From assembly GCA_934435205.1 (NCBI GenBank), contig CAKSAK010000003.1:310001-374000 (forward strand): a DNA stretch of 64,000 bases, in the 5' to 3' direction. The stretch is from an uncultured Ruminococcus sp. (GTDB taxonomy: Bacteria > Bacillota > Clostridia > Oscillospirales > Ruminococcaceae). A program made the position numbers and the translations under genes. Of the stretch, positions 16,942-24,812 are shown piece by piece; positions within the stretch are counted from its first letter, which is position 1, and each line of letters starts with the position of its first letter. The notes under the pieces are model-generated. The model saw only the letters and a program-made list of their open reading frames with translations. It was not told where the DNA came from and made no database searches.

Positions 16942-17922
16942 TTACTTCTTTTTCTTTTCGATTTCTTCAGACAATGGATTCGACTCCATAGCCTTTTTGA
17001 TGTTTTCATCGGATAAATGGGTGTATATCTCTGTGGTCGCAATGCTTTTGTGACCGAGTATATCTTTCAGTACAAGAGTATCCACACCGCCGTGCTGGTA
17101 CATTAGCGTTGCGGCTGTATGCCTGAGCTTGTGGGTGGTAATACCCAAATTACTAAGTCCTGCACGCTGGAGCTGTTCTTCAACTATCTGCTGAACACGG
17201 CGCTTGTTTATTCTTGTTTTGTTAGCTGACAAAAAAATGGCAGTTTGTTCCACGTGGGGGCGGGTAGTGTCAATATACTCATCAAGCGCAGAAACACAAG
17301 CGTCATTAAGGAAAATAATGCGCTCCTTGCGGCCTTTACCGAGAACACGGAGAGTTCTGTTATCACGGCTATAATCGCTCAAATTCAAGCCCACAAGTTC
17401 GCTCAGACGCATACCGCAGTTAAGGAACAAAGTTATGATACAATAATCACGCACCTGATTTTTAGAGTCGATATTACGCAGAAGCTCAAGGCTTTGTTCA
17501 AGGGACAGATATTTAGGCAAAGCCTGATTTATATGCGGCAGTTCGAGATCATCAAGCGGATTATTTGAAATGAGCTTGGCTTTTTGACAAAGATAAACAT
17601 AGAACTGCTTTAGGGCTGAACATTTTCTAGCACGGGTCTTTGTGGAATTATTACGCTCATCTTTTAAATATTTCAAATAAACATAAGCGTCATTCAGCGA
17701 AAAGCTTTCAATCCATTCTATTGGCGTATCTTTTATTTTTATTTTATTGAACGGCGTTTCGGCTGGCACTGCATGGTGCTTGACATTAAGATATCGCAGA
17801 AATGTTCGGATATCAATAAAATAAGCTTCTTCAGTGCGGTCGGAACGGTCTTTGACAACTTTCATGTTAGTCAGAAAATCGTCAAGATAATATGGGCAAT
17901 CGTCTACATATGCTTGTTTCAT
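16942..17922 (-). CDS. Tyrosine recombinase (XerC/XerD-like)
   Basis: 326 residues. N-terminal SAM-like core-binding domain, then the catalytic domain with all expected residues: Arg in NCGMRLSELVGLNLS, Lys in LGKGRKERIIF, HxxR in THKLRHTAATL, His in LGHKSIATTEIYTH and the nucleophile Tyr there. Length and lack of an extra N-terminal DNA-binding domain fit Xer recombinases rather than phage integrases. No phage genes nearby. A 28-bp palindrome with Xer-site geometry lies 35 bp upstream of the start. ATG at 17922 has AAGGAG 11 nt upstream. Confidence 0.9.
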   Translation of the reverse strand: MKQAYVDDCPYYLDDFLTNMKVVKDRSDRTEEAYFIDIRTFLRYLNVKHHAVPAETPFNKIKIKDTPIEWIESFSLNDAYVYLKYLKDERNNSTKTRARKCSALKQFYVYLCQKAKLISNNPLDDLELPHINQALPKYLSLEQSLELLRNIDSKNQVRDYCIITLFLNCGMRLSELVGLNLSDYSRDNRTLRVLGKGRKERIIFLNDACVSALDEYIDTTRPHVEQTAIFLSANKTRINKRRVQQIVEEQLQRAGLSNLGITTHKLRHTAATLMYQHGGVDTLVLKDILGHKSIATTEIYTHLSDENIKKAMESNPLSEEIEKKKK

Positions 17923-17956
17923 TTATATCTATTCTCCTTATTTATCACTTCTCTAA

Positions 17957-17984
17957 GTTTCACTAAATTTTTATTTAGTGAAAC
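17957..17984. repeat. 28-bp perfect palindrome, candidate recombination core or operator
   Basis: Arms GTTTCACTAAA (17957-17967) and TTTAGTGAAAC (17974-17984) are exact inverted repeats around a 6-bp centre TTTTTA. Eleven-six-eleven is the geometry of dif-type Xer sites, and it lies next to a tyrosine recombinase gene. It could instead be an operator for that gene. The AT-rich stem lacks a proper T-run, so a terminator is less likely. Confidence 0.6.
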
Positions 17985-18116
17985 TTTCTGTACACGCTGT
18001 GCGAGGGGCTGTTTGTGGCTCTTTTGTGCTTTGCAGGCTCTCCCCGTTGTGCACTGCTTTAAGTATACACCCTACTTTGTGGGCTGTCAAGCTATGCTAC
18101 ATTGTGCGGTAAGCCC

Positions 18117-18145
18117 TTGACAACAATTGAGGGACAGTTTATAAT
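18117..18145 (+). promoter_or_regulatory. Consensus promoter with no gene for 170 bp
   Basis: TTGACA (18117-18122), 17-bp spacer, TATAAT (18140-18145): a perfect sigma-A promoter. The next supported start codon is at 18318, behind a second promoter. The rest of 17985-18317 holds no gene I can support. Confidence 0.75.
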
Positions 18146-18253
18146 AAACAAAGTATACAATTATATCAATTTATATATTTGCAAAATTGAGGGAGAAATA
18201 ATTATTGATGATTAGTATAGAAAACAATTATTTTATAAATTTCCTCCAAACAG

Positions 18254-18282
18254 TTGATTTTACAGCGAAAATATGATAAAAT
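18254..18282 (+). promoter_or_regulatory. Proximal promoter of the small-protein/ung operon
   Basis: -35 TTGATT (18254-18259), 17-bp spacer, -10 TAAAAT (18277-18282), about 35 bp ahead of the 18318 start codon. Confidence 0.65.
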
Positions 18283-18317
18283 TATAGTAATATATTTTAT
18301 GAAAGGAACGATAGTTA

Positions 18318-18419
18318 ATGAACGACAAAAAACCTATGGTCATGAGAATACTTGTTCTCGCTTTGGTTGCCGCACTTGTACTCGGTCTGATCGTCGGAAC
18401 TGTCATTAGTGCTGTATAA
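18318..18419 (+). CDS. 33-residue single-pass membrane protein
   Basis: Too short for usual gene calling, but well supported. GAAAGGA lies 10 nt before the ATG, and the protein reads MNDKKPMVMRILVLALVAAL then VLGLIVGTVISAV: a short basic N terminus followed by one membrane helix. The stop TAA overlaps the ung start as TAATG, so the two are translationally coupled. It resembles the Prli42 / DUF4044 class of tiny Firmicute membrane proteins (Prli42 anchors the Listeria stressosome); that link is only by size and layout. Confidence 0.75.
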   Translation: MNDKKPMVMRILVLALVAALVLGLIVGTVISAV

Positions 18420-19093
18420 TGGTGCATATCGGAAATAGCTGGGACGATATTCTAGCTGATGAGTTTAAAAAGGAATATTATTTGAAGCTCCGTGAATTTT
18501 TGAAATACGAATATTCACACTTCACTGTTTATCCTGATATGCATGATATCTTCAATTCATTGAAGTACACGCCATATGAGAATGTTAAGGCTGTCATTAT
18601 AGGTCAAGATCCTTACCATGGTCCGGGACAGGCTCATGGTCTTTGTTTTTCCGTTAAAGCTGGTGTTAATCCACCACCATCTTTGCAGAATATTTTCAAG
18701 GAACTTAATGCTGATCTTGGTATCTCTATCCCAAATAATGGTGAGCTTACCGATTGGGCTAAGCAGGGCGTGCTGATGATGAACACTGTTCTTACTGTCC
18801 GTCAGGGTCAGCCTAATTCTCATAAGGGTAAAGGCTGGGAGCAGCTTACTGACGCTGTTATAAAGAAGCTCAACGAGCGTAATGTGCCTACTGCGTTTAT
18901 CCTATGGGGCGGCAACGCTAAGGCTAAAGCGCCGCTGATAACAAACCCTATCCATGCAGTATTCAAGGCGGCTCACCCCTCCCCTCTGTCGGCGTATAAC
19001 GGATTTTTCGGGTGCAGGCATTTTTCTAAGGTTAACGATTTCCTTGTAAGCAACAATATTCAGCCAATAGATTGGACAATAAGCAATAAGTAA
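18419..19093 (+). CDS. ung: Uracil-DNA glycosylase (family 1)
   Basis: 224 residues. Removes uracil from DNA to begin base excision repair. Motif A VIIGQDPYHGPGQAHG with the catalytic Asp, the uracil-binding LCFSVKAG, MNTVLTVRQGQPNSHKGKGW, and motif B AHPSPLSAYNGFFG with the catalytic His. Length is normal. Coupled to the 33-residue membrane protein upstream and ended by a terminator. Confidence 0.97.
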   Translation: MVHIGNSWDDILADEFKKEYYLKLREFLKYEYSHFTVYPDMHDIFNSLKYTPYENVKAVIIGQDPYHGPGQAHGLCFSVKAGVNPPPSLQNIFKELNADLGISIPNNGELTDWAKQGVLMMNTVLTVRQGQPNSHKGKGWEQLTDAVIKKLNERNVPTAFILWGGNAKAKAPLITNPIHAVFKAAHPSPLSAYNGFFGCRHFSKVNDFLVSNNIQPIDWTISNK

Positions 19094-19099
19094 AAATAA

Positions 19100-19127
19100 C
19101 CTCGGTTTGTATCACTATAAACCGAGG
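19100..19127. terminator. Bidirectional intrinsic terminator after ung
   Basis: Stem CCTCGGTTT (19100-19108) with AAACCGAGG (19119-19127), 10-nt loop, then CTTTATTTTTAT on plus and A/T-rich sequence on minus. Shared with the convergent gene ending at 19136. Confidence 0.9.
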
Positions 19128-19135
19128 CTTTATTT

Positions 19136-21430
19136 TTATAGTTTTTTGATGTGCTGTATAAGCAGTGCCACACCCGTTACAACGAGGTTGTAGACGATAA
19201 CTAATGTAGGTGTAAGCTGTACGAAAGAGCCTGCCAGCATCATTATAAGGGCTATGAGTGCCGCAAGTATCGTTGCACCATACATCACTGACGCACCAAG
19301 TTCTGCGGTAAATTTGAGCCTTTTGGCGCCTATCACAAGCATTGCAAATGACGGAAAATGTCCGCTGCAAAGCATTGATGAAGCCTGACGTGGAACGTAC
19401 TCGGTTTCGCTTTCGTAATCCTTGTGATATCTGAAGCTGAGAAGCTTAACGCTGTCGCTTTCAATATCAAAGAGATCAGAAAGAAAACGCTGTGAAAGAA
19501 AGCCGTCAACTGTTCTTATTACTGTTGTGATACCTTCAAGTTCAAGCTCCTGAAGCCAACGTGTAACGGACAGATTAGGCGATACCTGAATAACGAACAT
19601 TGCTGCTGTTATTCCAGAAATAGAAAGATAGACAGCAACATTCCCATTTGTATACTCTTTCTCTTTTGCTTCTGACGGCAGGCCGTCAATAGAGTGGTTT
19701 TCCATAAGCTCTCTTGTACCAAGAAGTACACGTTTGTTTTCTATCCAGCCCGAAAGTCCAAGACCGTCCTCATAAATATAGCTTTCAACAGGATAAAGCA
19801 ACTCAGTCTTGCCTCTGAGCATTTTGTAGAATGTAGACCTAAGAACACTTCCCGATTGACAGCTAAGGCTTGCCGCCATTAAAATGCAGTCTTCAATAGA
19901 AATAGCTGAGAGAAGCTTAAGGTTTGCAAGCTCAATGCTTCCTTTAGGGAAAAGCTGTTCAGCGTCAACAAGAAGTGAATTTGTGTCAGCAAATTCATCA
20001 ACGGAAGAATATCCCAGCATTACGGCTGAATACTGCAAATATTTCTTTGTAGCTCTTGCCAGAGGTACATTTACTATAAGCATTACCGCAAACGAAGAAC
20101 ACATGGTAACAGTGCCTGAGAAAGCCGCAAGTGCTATAAACAAACGTTCTTTCATGTTTGACGCACCCTTATCAAATATAAGTGACAAAAGTGCTATAAC
20201 AACGCCTGCAATGAGGATATAAGGGCTTATTTTCTTTGAATACTCATCTGAGATATCAGAAGTGTAGCTGTTCTTCATAAAATCGTCCACAAACTCGGTT
20301 TTACGCATAGCTGCTATCTTAGGCTCTGCAACAGCACCTCTTGTGAAGTTTTCTGCTATTTCCTCATCTTCAACTGATGTAACAGCATATCTCTCAAAAT
20401 CTCCTGCAACGTACCTAAAATTACGCTCAGTACGTTTTACCACCATAAGTTTTCCAAGAGTATTGAATATCAGACCCACGATCGCAACGGATATGTAAAC
20501 ATGGTAAACACTGTCACGAATAGACTCAGGGTCAAATAGATTTATTATTCCTGCAATGACTGTAATAAAAATACCTATCGCAGCTATTGTATCATTATCT
20601 GCCTCTTTTTTAAATAGGCTTTTCATTCCTGCAAGGAGCACATTATAGCACACTGCTATAGAAATAAGACCCAAAATAGTGTTTGCGAACAGATATGCCG
20701 CAGGAGTTATCGTTCTGTCAAAGGTCTTTATAAGAGGTAGTTCCAGGTCATTTGCAACCGTAATGAATGTGCTGAAAATGCCTGTAAACAGAAGTACACA
20801 AAGCCTTAGAACAAGGTTGCTCTTCACATGACGGATAGAGCCAAAGACCTTTTCGGCATCATCAAACTTCTTAAACTCCGTCTGCCCTGCCTTGTCCTTA
20901 TCGTTTGTATCATCACTGTCAGGCTCGTTTTCCTGCTCGTCAGTTTTAAGCACAAAGCTGTCAACCTTCTTCTTTCTGTGCTGTGACAGTATAGAGGATT
21001 TTTCCTCATAGGTGGCGTCATCAGGGATAAGTGCCTTGTCAAACTCCTCTGTTTTCGGGATTATTTTTCCCGTCAGTCCCATTTTGATATCTTTAAGGCT
21101 TGCCCTGTTCACTGGAGGAACGTTCTGCTTTGCAGCCTTGCCTTTTTTATGTTTGGTAAGATTATTTATAAGTTCAGCATTTTCCTCGTTACGTTTTTTC
21201 TCGTTCGTATGATCTGCCGCCAATTCATCATCAAAGTCTGTTGCTTTTATTGGATCATAGCCGTCACTGTCTATATCGCTGTCATCATTATCTTTTTCGA
21301 TACTCTCATCAATATTAGTATCTTCATTGAAAATTTCATCGGTTTCCTGTGACTCGTCAGTCTTTAAATCGTTTTCAACTTTTTCGCTGTATTCTGAAAT
21401 TATATCGTCTATTGAGAATTTATCAGCCAA
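19136..21430 (-). CDS. P-type-ATPase-like membrane protein lacking the catalytic motifs
   Basis: 764 residues. Residues 1-205 are a charged, probably disordered cytoplasmic tail. About six membrane segments follow (205-450), then a soluble part (about 455-705) and two final segments. Order and spacing are those of P1B heavy-metal ATPases: CSSFA (444) stands where CPC-A-L is expected, LLVDAEQLFPKGSI (485-498) where VVFDKTGTLTEG is, DGLGLSGWIENKRVLLGTRE (555-574) matches the nucleotide-domain G-x-G-V-x-G motif, and RTVDG (639-643) stands for MTGDN. The actuator TGES and the GDGxND motifs are absent. It should not pump ions; a scaffold or sensor role is likelier. Lies 20 nt after rlmB. Confidence 0.75.
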   Translation of the reverse strand: MADKFSIDDIISEYSEKVENDLKTDESQETDEIFNEDTNIDESIEKDNDDSDIDSDGYDPIKATDFDDELAADHTNEKKRNEENAELINNLTKHKKGKAAKQNVPPVNRASLKDIKMGLTGKIIPKTEEFDKALIPDDATYEEKSSILSQHRKKKVDSFVLKTDEQENEPDSDDTNDKDKAGQTEFKKFDDAEKVFGSIRHVKSNLVLRLCVLLFTGIFSTFITVANDLELPLIKTFDRTITPAAYLFANTILGLISIAVCYNVLLAGMKSLFKKEADNDTIAAIGIFITVIAGIINLFDPESIRDSVYHVYISVAIVGLIFNTLGKLMVVKRTERNFRYVAGDFERYAVTSVEDEEIAENFTRGAVAEPKIAAMRKTEFVDDFMKNSYTSDISDEYSKKISPYILIAGVVIALLSLIFDKGASNMKERLFIALAAFSGTVTMCSSFAVMLIVNVPLARATKKYLQYSAVMLGYSSVDEFADTNSLLVDAEQLFPKGSIELANLKLLSAISIEDCILMAASLSCQSGSVLRSTFYKMLRGKTELLYPVESYIYEDGLGLSGWIENKRVLLGTRELMENHSIDGLPSEAKEKEYTNGNVAVYLSISGITAAMFVIQVSPNLSVTRWLQELELEGITTVIRTVDGFLSQRFLSDLFDIESDSVKLLSFRYHKDYESETEYVPRQASSMLCSGHFPSFAMLVIGAKRLKFTAELGASVMYGATILAALIALIMMLAGSFVQLTPTLVIVYNLVVTGVALLIQHIKKL

Positions 21431-21450
21431 AGCTTTAACCTCCCTGTTTC

Positions 21451-22224
21451 TTATAGATTTCTCTGTCTTACGGCTTCATACATAAAAATGCCCGCCGCAA
21501 CGGAAGCATTCAAAGAATTGACTTTGCCTGCCATAGGCAAACTAAGCAAAAAATCACATTTATCTTTTATTAAACGTCCCATGCCAAAGCCCTCAGAGCC
21601 GACTATCAGCCCTATAGGACCAGTTAGCTTAACTTCAGTATAGCTCTGTCCCTCGCCGTCAGTTCCGTATATCCACACACCGTTTTCTTTAAGCATATCA
21701 ATAGTTGCTGCAAGATTTGAAACTCTTGCAACAGGCAACCAGCTTGCTGCACCTGCGGACGTTTTGAAAACAGTTGCGTTCAATGATGCACTTCTTCTCT
21801 TTGGAATGATAACACCGTGAGCGCCTGCCGCCTCAGCCGTTCTGATTATTGCACCAAGATTGTGCGGATCTTCTATCTCATCGCAAATAATAATGAAAGG
21901 ATCCTCTCCCTTTTCATTTGCAATGCTGAGAATATCCTCAGGAGACACATACTCCGCACACGCACCCATAGCAATAACACCCTGATGTGAAGCTCCCCTG
22001 CTCATATTGTTGAGCTTTGTTTCTGTAACACGCTTGACATTTATGCCTTTTTCCTTTGCAAGTCTACAAATAAGTGTTATAGAGCCTTTAGCCTCAGGGT
22101 TAATATAGATAGTGTCGATCAGCTTATTTGCTTTTAAAGCCTCGATAACAGGGTTTCTGCCAATTATAAGCTGCAGTTCATTTTCTTCGTCTAAATTATT
22201 TTTTATATCTTGATAATTACTCAT
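21451..22224 (-). CDS. rlmB: 23S rRNA (guanosine-2'-O-)-methyltransferase RlmB-like (TrmH family group 3)
   Basis: 257 residues. An N-terminal L30e-like substrate-binding domain (QLIIGRNPVIEALKANKLID) and a SPOUT catalytic domain with the three motifs: DEIEDPHNLGAIIRTAEAAG, LIVGSEGFGMG and LSLPMAGKVNSLNASVAAGI, which form the knotted SAM site. Methylates a ribose in 23S rRNA (G2251 in E. coli). Precedes the P-type-ATPase-like gene. Confidence 0.92.
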   Translation of the reverse strand: MSNYQDIKNNLDEENELQLIIGRNPVIEALKANKLIDTIYINPEAKGSITLICRLAKEKGINVKRVTETKLNNMSRGASHQGVIAMGACAEYVSPEDILSIANEKGEDPFIIICDEIEDPHNLGAIIRTAEAAGAHGVIIPKRRSASLNATVFKTSAGAASWLPVARVSNLAATIDMLKENGVWIYGTDGEGQSYTEVKLTGPIGLIVGSEGFGMGRLIKDKCDFLLSLPMAGKVNSLNASVAAGIFMYEAVRQRNL

Positions 22225-22259
22225 TGAATTTTCCTTTTCAAAAAAATATACTACTCGTA

Positions 22260-22288
22260 ATTATACCACAAAAAAACCATAATGCCAA
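22260..22288 (-). promoter_or_regulatory. Promoter of rlmB
   Basis: Minus strand: -35 TTGGCA (22283-22288), 17-bp spacer, -10 TATAAT (22260-22265). Confidence 0.75.
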
Positions 22289-22356
22289 TAGTAAACAGGC
22301 TTTTTATACAGACTTTCGACGATTTACACAAATTTCATCAATGATATTTATGCTTA

Positions 22357-22617
22357 TCACATACACAATGCGATAAACAGCAGAACAAGCATTGCCACAG
22401 CCATTATAGTTAATATCACAGCCACAGAGTTGAATTTTCTGTTGGTCGAAAACATTTTGTCCCCTGTTATCACACTTGCGATATCGACAGCATTTTTTCT
22501 TAAAATATCAGGGTGCAAATGGCTATTATTTGCGTTTACAAATAATAAAATCTTATCAAAACATTCATTTTCTGTACACTTTATTTCGATGATTTGTTTA
22601 TTAATTCCTTTTAGCAT
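22357..22617 (-). CDS. Small membrane-anchored hypothetical protein
   Basis: 86 residues from the ATG at 22617, which has GGAGGAG 9 nt upstream. A soluble N-terminal part with two cysteines (IKCTENECFDK) and one C-terminal membrane segment (VAVILTIMAVAMLVLLFIAL), so it is probably tail-anchored with the bulk in the cytoplasm. I recognise no family. It stands alone between rlmB and a long non-coding stretch with a palindrome about 70-100 bp upstream. Confidence 0.65.
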   Translation of the reverse strand: MLKGINKQIIEIKCTENECFDKILLFVNANNSHLHPDILRKNAVDIASVITGDKMFSTNRKFNSVAVILTIMAVAMLVLLFIALCM

Positions 22618-22684
22618 AACTGCAAACTCCTCCAAATGCCAATTACTTGATTATATTACTGATTATTGGCTTGAAAGAGGTGCG

Positions 22685-22718
22685 ATATTCAACATTTCAA
22701 CACAAAAATGTTGAATAT
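22685..22718. repeat. 13-bp-arm palindrome, possible operator
   Basis: ATATTCAACATTT (22685-22697) and AAATGTTGAATAT (22706-22718) are exact inverted repeats with an 8-bp centre. It lies upstream of the small membrane-protein gene and at the edge of the GTTGAAAAC cluster, sharing its TTCAAC/GTTGAA core. Confidence 0.65.
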
Positions 22719-22723
22719 GAAAA

Positions 22724-22817
22724 GTTTTCAACATTTGTAGGGGCATTTTCTGTTGAAAACCATGTTGAAAACGTTGAAAACTCATGGTTTTATCGGTATT
22801 TACAGGCTGTTGAAAAC
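22724..22817. repeat. Cluster of GTTGAAAAC motifs
   Basis: Exact GTTGAAAAC at 22752, 22764, 22773 and 22809 (plus strand) and its reverse complement at 22724. A related GTTGAAAG lies at 22921. The remainder of the non-coding stretch 22818-23149 shows AT-rich sequence and three scattered AATGACC words, but no gene or RNA I can support. Confidence 0.75.
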
Positions 22818-23149
22818 TGCAAAACTCAACGAAAAACGACTTTCAAAGCGAAAAATCGCTAACTTTTGGTAACAAATGCATACGAAAATGTTACAAACAT
22901 ATTAACATGCAAGCTTATCTGTTGAAAGTTATTTGTGAGACGTGAAATGACCGCACTTTACGTGATTTTTGAATTTGTTTGAGAATAAATTTACAATGCT
23001 AGATCCAAAGTACAAAAAAATGACCCGATCAAAGAACAATGACCTATTAAATTATATAAGCAGAACTTCTGTACATATAATTGTACTTTTACAATCTTAT
23101 GCATAAAATCTAAGCTGTAACCATTGTAACGAAAAGTAACGAAAATTTC

Positions 23150-23833
23150 TTATCTTGTGGTAAGAAATTTTATGGCACGCTCTATGGAATCCTTTGAGTT
23201 GCCCCAATCGGCATTTGCACCTGTGTTACGGTAGTCATACATTTTGCAGTAGTGTGAAACGTCTGCTTCAAGAGTGTCAAGATATTTGCTTGTCAGTTCA
23301 CCGCAAGCGTCAATAAACTGCTTCTGATATTTCTTATCCATATTTTCAGTACACATGGACACTAAAAGGTCATAATGCGGCAGACAAAGCATTTCCTGCT
23401 GGGCAAAAAGATCTCTGAAATCACGCTGTTGAACATACATCTCAAACAGAGTCACGAGTATCCTTGACATTCCCCAATCTACTTTACTGCACACGAAACA
23501 CTCGTTGTTTACTGCGCTGACTTTCTTTTGCTTTGTTGTTTTGCCCTCGAACATTTTCTTTCGTGTGAATATGTGTTTCTGCATATCCTGCAAATGCGAT
23601 TGAAGCATAAGCGCTAGTGACAGCCTGTTTTTGCAGGCTCTCATCTGTTCAAAATGTGTTTTGCAGAAGCCAAGCTTATTGGTCTCCATACGCACGTCTG
23701 GCTCCATCATAGCCGCTCCCATTATGTACTCAACAGTTCTCTGCTCCAACGTATCACGCAGGCGGCATATTGGACAGCCGCATTTCGGCTCAAATATATC
23801 TGTGACAGGTATTGTCAGAATGCTTTCTCTCAT
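23150..23833 (-). CDS. DUF6062-family protein
   Basis: 227 residues, soluble. It begins MRESILTIPVTDIFEPKCGC with CPICRL, then GFCKTHFEQMRACKNRLSLA and ECFVCSKVD...LCLPHY. These Cys/His pairs suggest two metal-binding sites. This matches the DUF6062 family of Clostridia as I remember it; function unknown. Transcribed divergently from the glycosylase gene. Confidence 0.8.
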   Translation of the reverse strand: MRESILTIPVTDIFEPKCGCPICRLRDTLEQRTVEYIMGAAMMEPDVRMETNKLGFCKTHFEQMRACKNRLSLALMLQSHLQDMQKHIFTRKKMFEGKTTKQKKVSAVNNECFVCSKVDWGMSRILVTLFEMYVQQRDFRDLFAQQEMLCLPHYDLLVSMCTENMDKKYQKQFIDACGELTSKYLDTLEADVSHYCKMYDYRNTGANADWGNSKDSIERAIKFLTTR

Positions 23834-23871
23834 ATGATCTATCCTTTCTGAGATATGTTTATTTTATCCGC

Positions 23872-23900
23872 TTGAAAAATACTGATATTTATAGTATAAT
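23872..23900 (+). promoter_or_regulatory. Promoter of the glycosylase gene
   Basis: -35 TTGAAA (23872-23877), 17-bp spacer, -10 TATAAT (23895-23900). The -10 overlaps that of the opposite promoter. Confidence 0.8.
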
Positions 23901-23921
23901 ATCTTTTGTAGAATTTTGCAA
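23893..23921 (-). promoter_or_regulatory. Promoter of the DUF6062 gene
   Basis: Minus strand: -35 TTGCAA (23916-23921), 17-bp spacer, -10 TATACT (23893-23898). It crosses the plus-strand promoter, so polymerase can occupy only one at a time. Confidence 0.75.
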
Positions 23922-23961
23922 GTCGATTCGATAAATTTATCATATAATGGAGTTGTATTTT

Positions 23962-24765
23962 ATGGATTATACACAAAGCGGCAGTGACATTTTGCTGAAA
24001 CAGCCCGACTTTGGGCTTGATGATACCCTTGATTGCGGACAGGCTTTTCGCTGGGAGAAGATAGACGAAAACACTTACAGCGGAGCTTTCCTTAACAACA
24101 AACTTACCATAAGTGAGGAAACCGAAAATGGCGTGTTTAGGCTTCATGACACCACTGTGCAGGACTTTGAAAACATTTGGATTGATTATTTTGACCTGAA
24201 TACTGATTACGGAGAGCTTAAACGCCGCTTTTCTGAGGACGAGACCCTGGCGAAAGCTTGTGCTTTTGCAGGCGGCATAAGAATACTCAGGCAGGACAGT
24301 TGGGAGGCGTTATCTTCCTTTATAATAAGTCAGAACAACAATATTCCAAGGATAAAGGGCATTATAGGACGTTTGTGTGAACATTATAGCGGCTATCCCT
24401 CTGCTGACGAAATGGCAGATGAGACGGTTGACAGTTTATCTTTCCTGCGATCAGGCTTCAGGGCCAAGTATCTTGTTGACGCAGTTGATAAGGTACGCAG
24501 CGGTGAGATAGACTATCAAAAGATAAAAGAAATGCCCCTTGACGATGCACGAAACGAGCTTATGAAGATCAAGGGTGTTGGTCCGAAAGTTGCTGATTGT
24601 ACACTGCTTTTCGGCTTTTACAAAACGGACGCTTTCCCGAAAGACGTGTGGGTGAAGCGGGTGCTTGCACAGTGGTATCCAAACGGACTTCCCTCTTGTG
24701 TGAAGGGTGTTGAGGGCATTGCACAGCAATATCTATTCCACTACATAAGAAATACCCAGAAATGA
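23962..24765 (+). CDS. 8-oxoguanine DNA glycosylase / AlkA-type HhH-GPD glycosylase
   Basis: 267 residues. LDCGQAFRWEKIDENTYSG is the Ogg1-type N-terminal domain; the catalytic half has SSFIISQNNNIPRIKGIIGR, LRSGFRAKYLVDAV with the attacking Lys, the helix-hairpin-helix MKIKGVGPKVADCTLLFG, and the catalytic Asp of FPKDVWVKRVL. These residues favour a bifunctional 8-oxoG glycosylase/lyase. ATG at 23962 is preferred (GGAG 9 nt upstream); another in-frame ATG at 23947 overlaps that site. Confidence 0.9.
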   Translation: MDYTQSGSDILLKQPDFGLDDTLDCGQAFRWEKIDENTYSGAFLNNKLTISEETENGVFRLHDTTVQDFENIWIDYFDLNTDYGELKRRFSEDETLAKACAFAGGIRILRQDSWEALSSFIISQNNNIPRIKGIIGRLCEHYSGYPSADEMADETVDSLSFLRSGFRAKYLVDAVDKVRSGEIDYQKIKEMPLDDARNELMKIKGVGPKVADCTLLFGFYKTDAFPKDVWVKRVLAQWYPNGLPSCVKGVEGIAQQYLFHYIRNTQK

Positions 24766-24770
24766 CAAAA

Positions 24771-24802
24771 GACCCGATCGTAGAATTTTCCACGGTCGGG
24801 TC
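24771..24802. terminator. Bidirectional terminator between glycosylase and argS
   Basis: GACCCGA (24771-24777) pairs with TCGGGTC (24796-24802), with further CG pairs inside, flanked by A-rich sequence on the left and TATTTTATT on the right. Confidence 0.85.
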
Positions 24803-24812
24803 TGATATTTTA

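Noticed and set aside
17957..17984. Intrinsic terminator
   Set aside because: The stem is AT-rich with no T-run on either side, and no gene ends here; a recombination site or operator fits better.
18208..18276. 22-codon ORF with an AGGGAG site downstream of the 18117 promoter
   Set aside because: Spacing to the start is long and the peptide has no recognisable feature; it overlaps the second promoter. Possible but not supportable.
22685..22929. Chromosomal origin of replication
   Set aside because: Repeats of GTTGAAAAC occur, but there are no TTATNCACA-type DnaA boxes and no dnaA, dnaN, rpmH or gyrB nearby.
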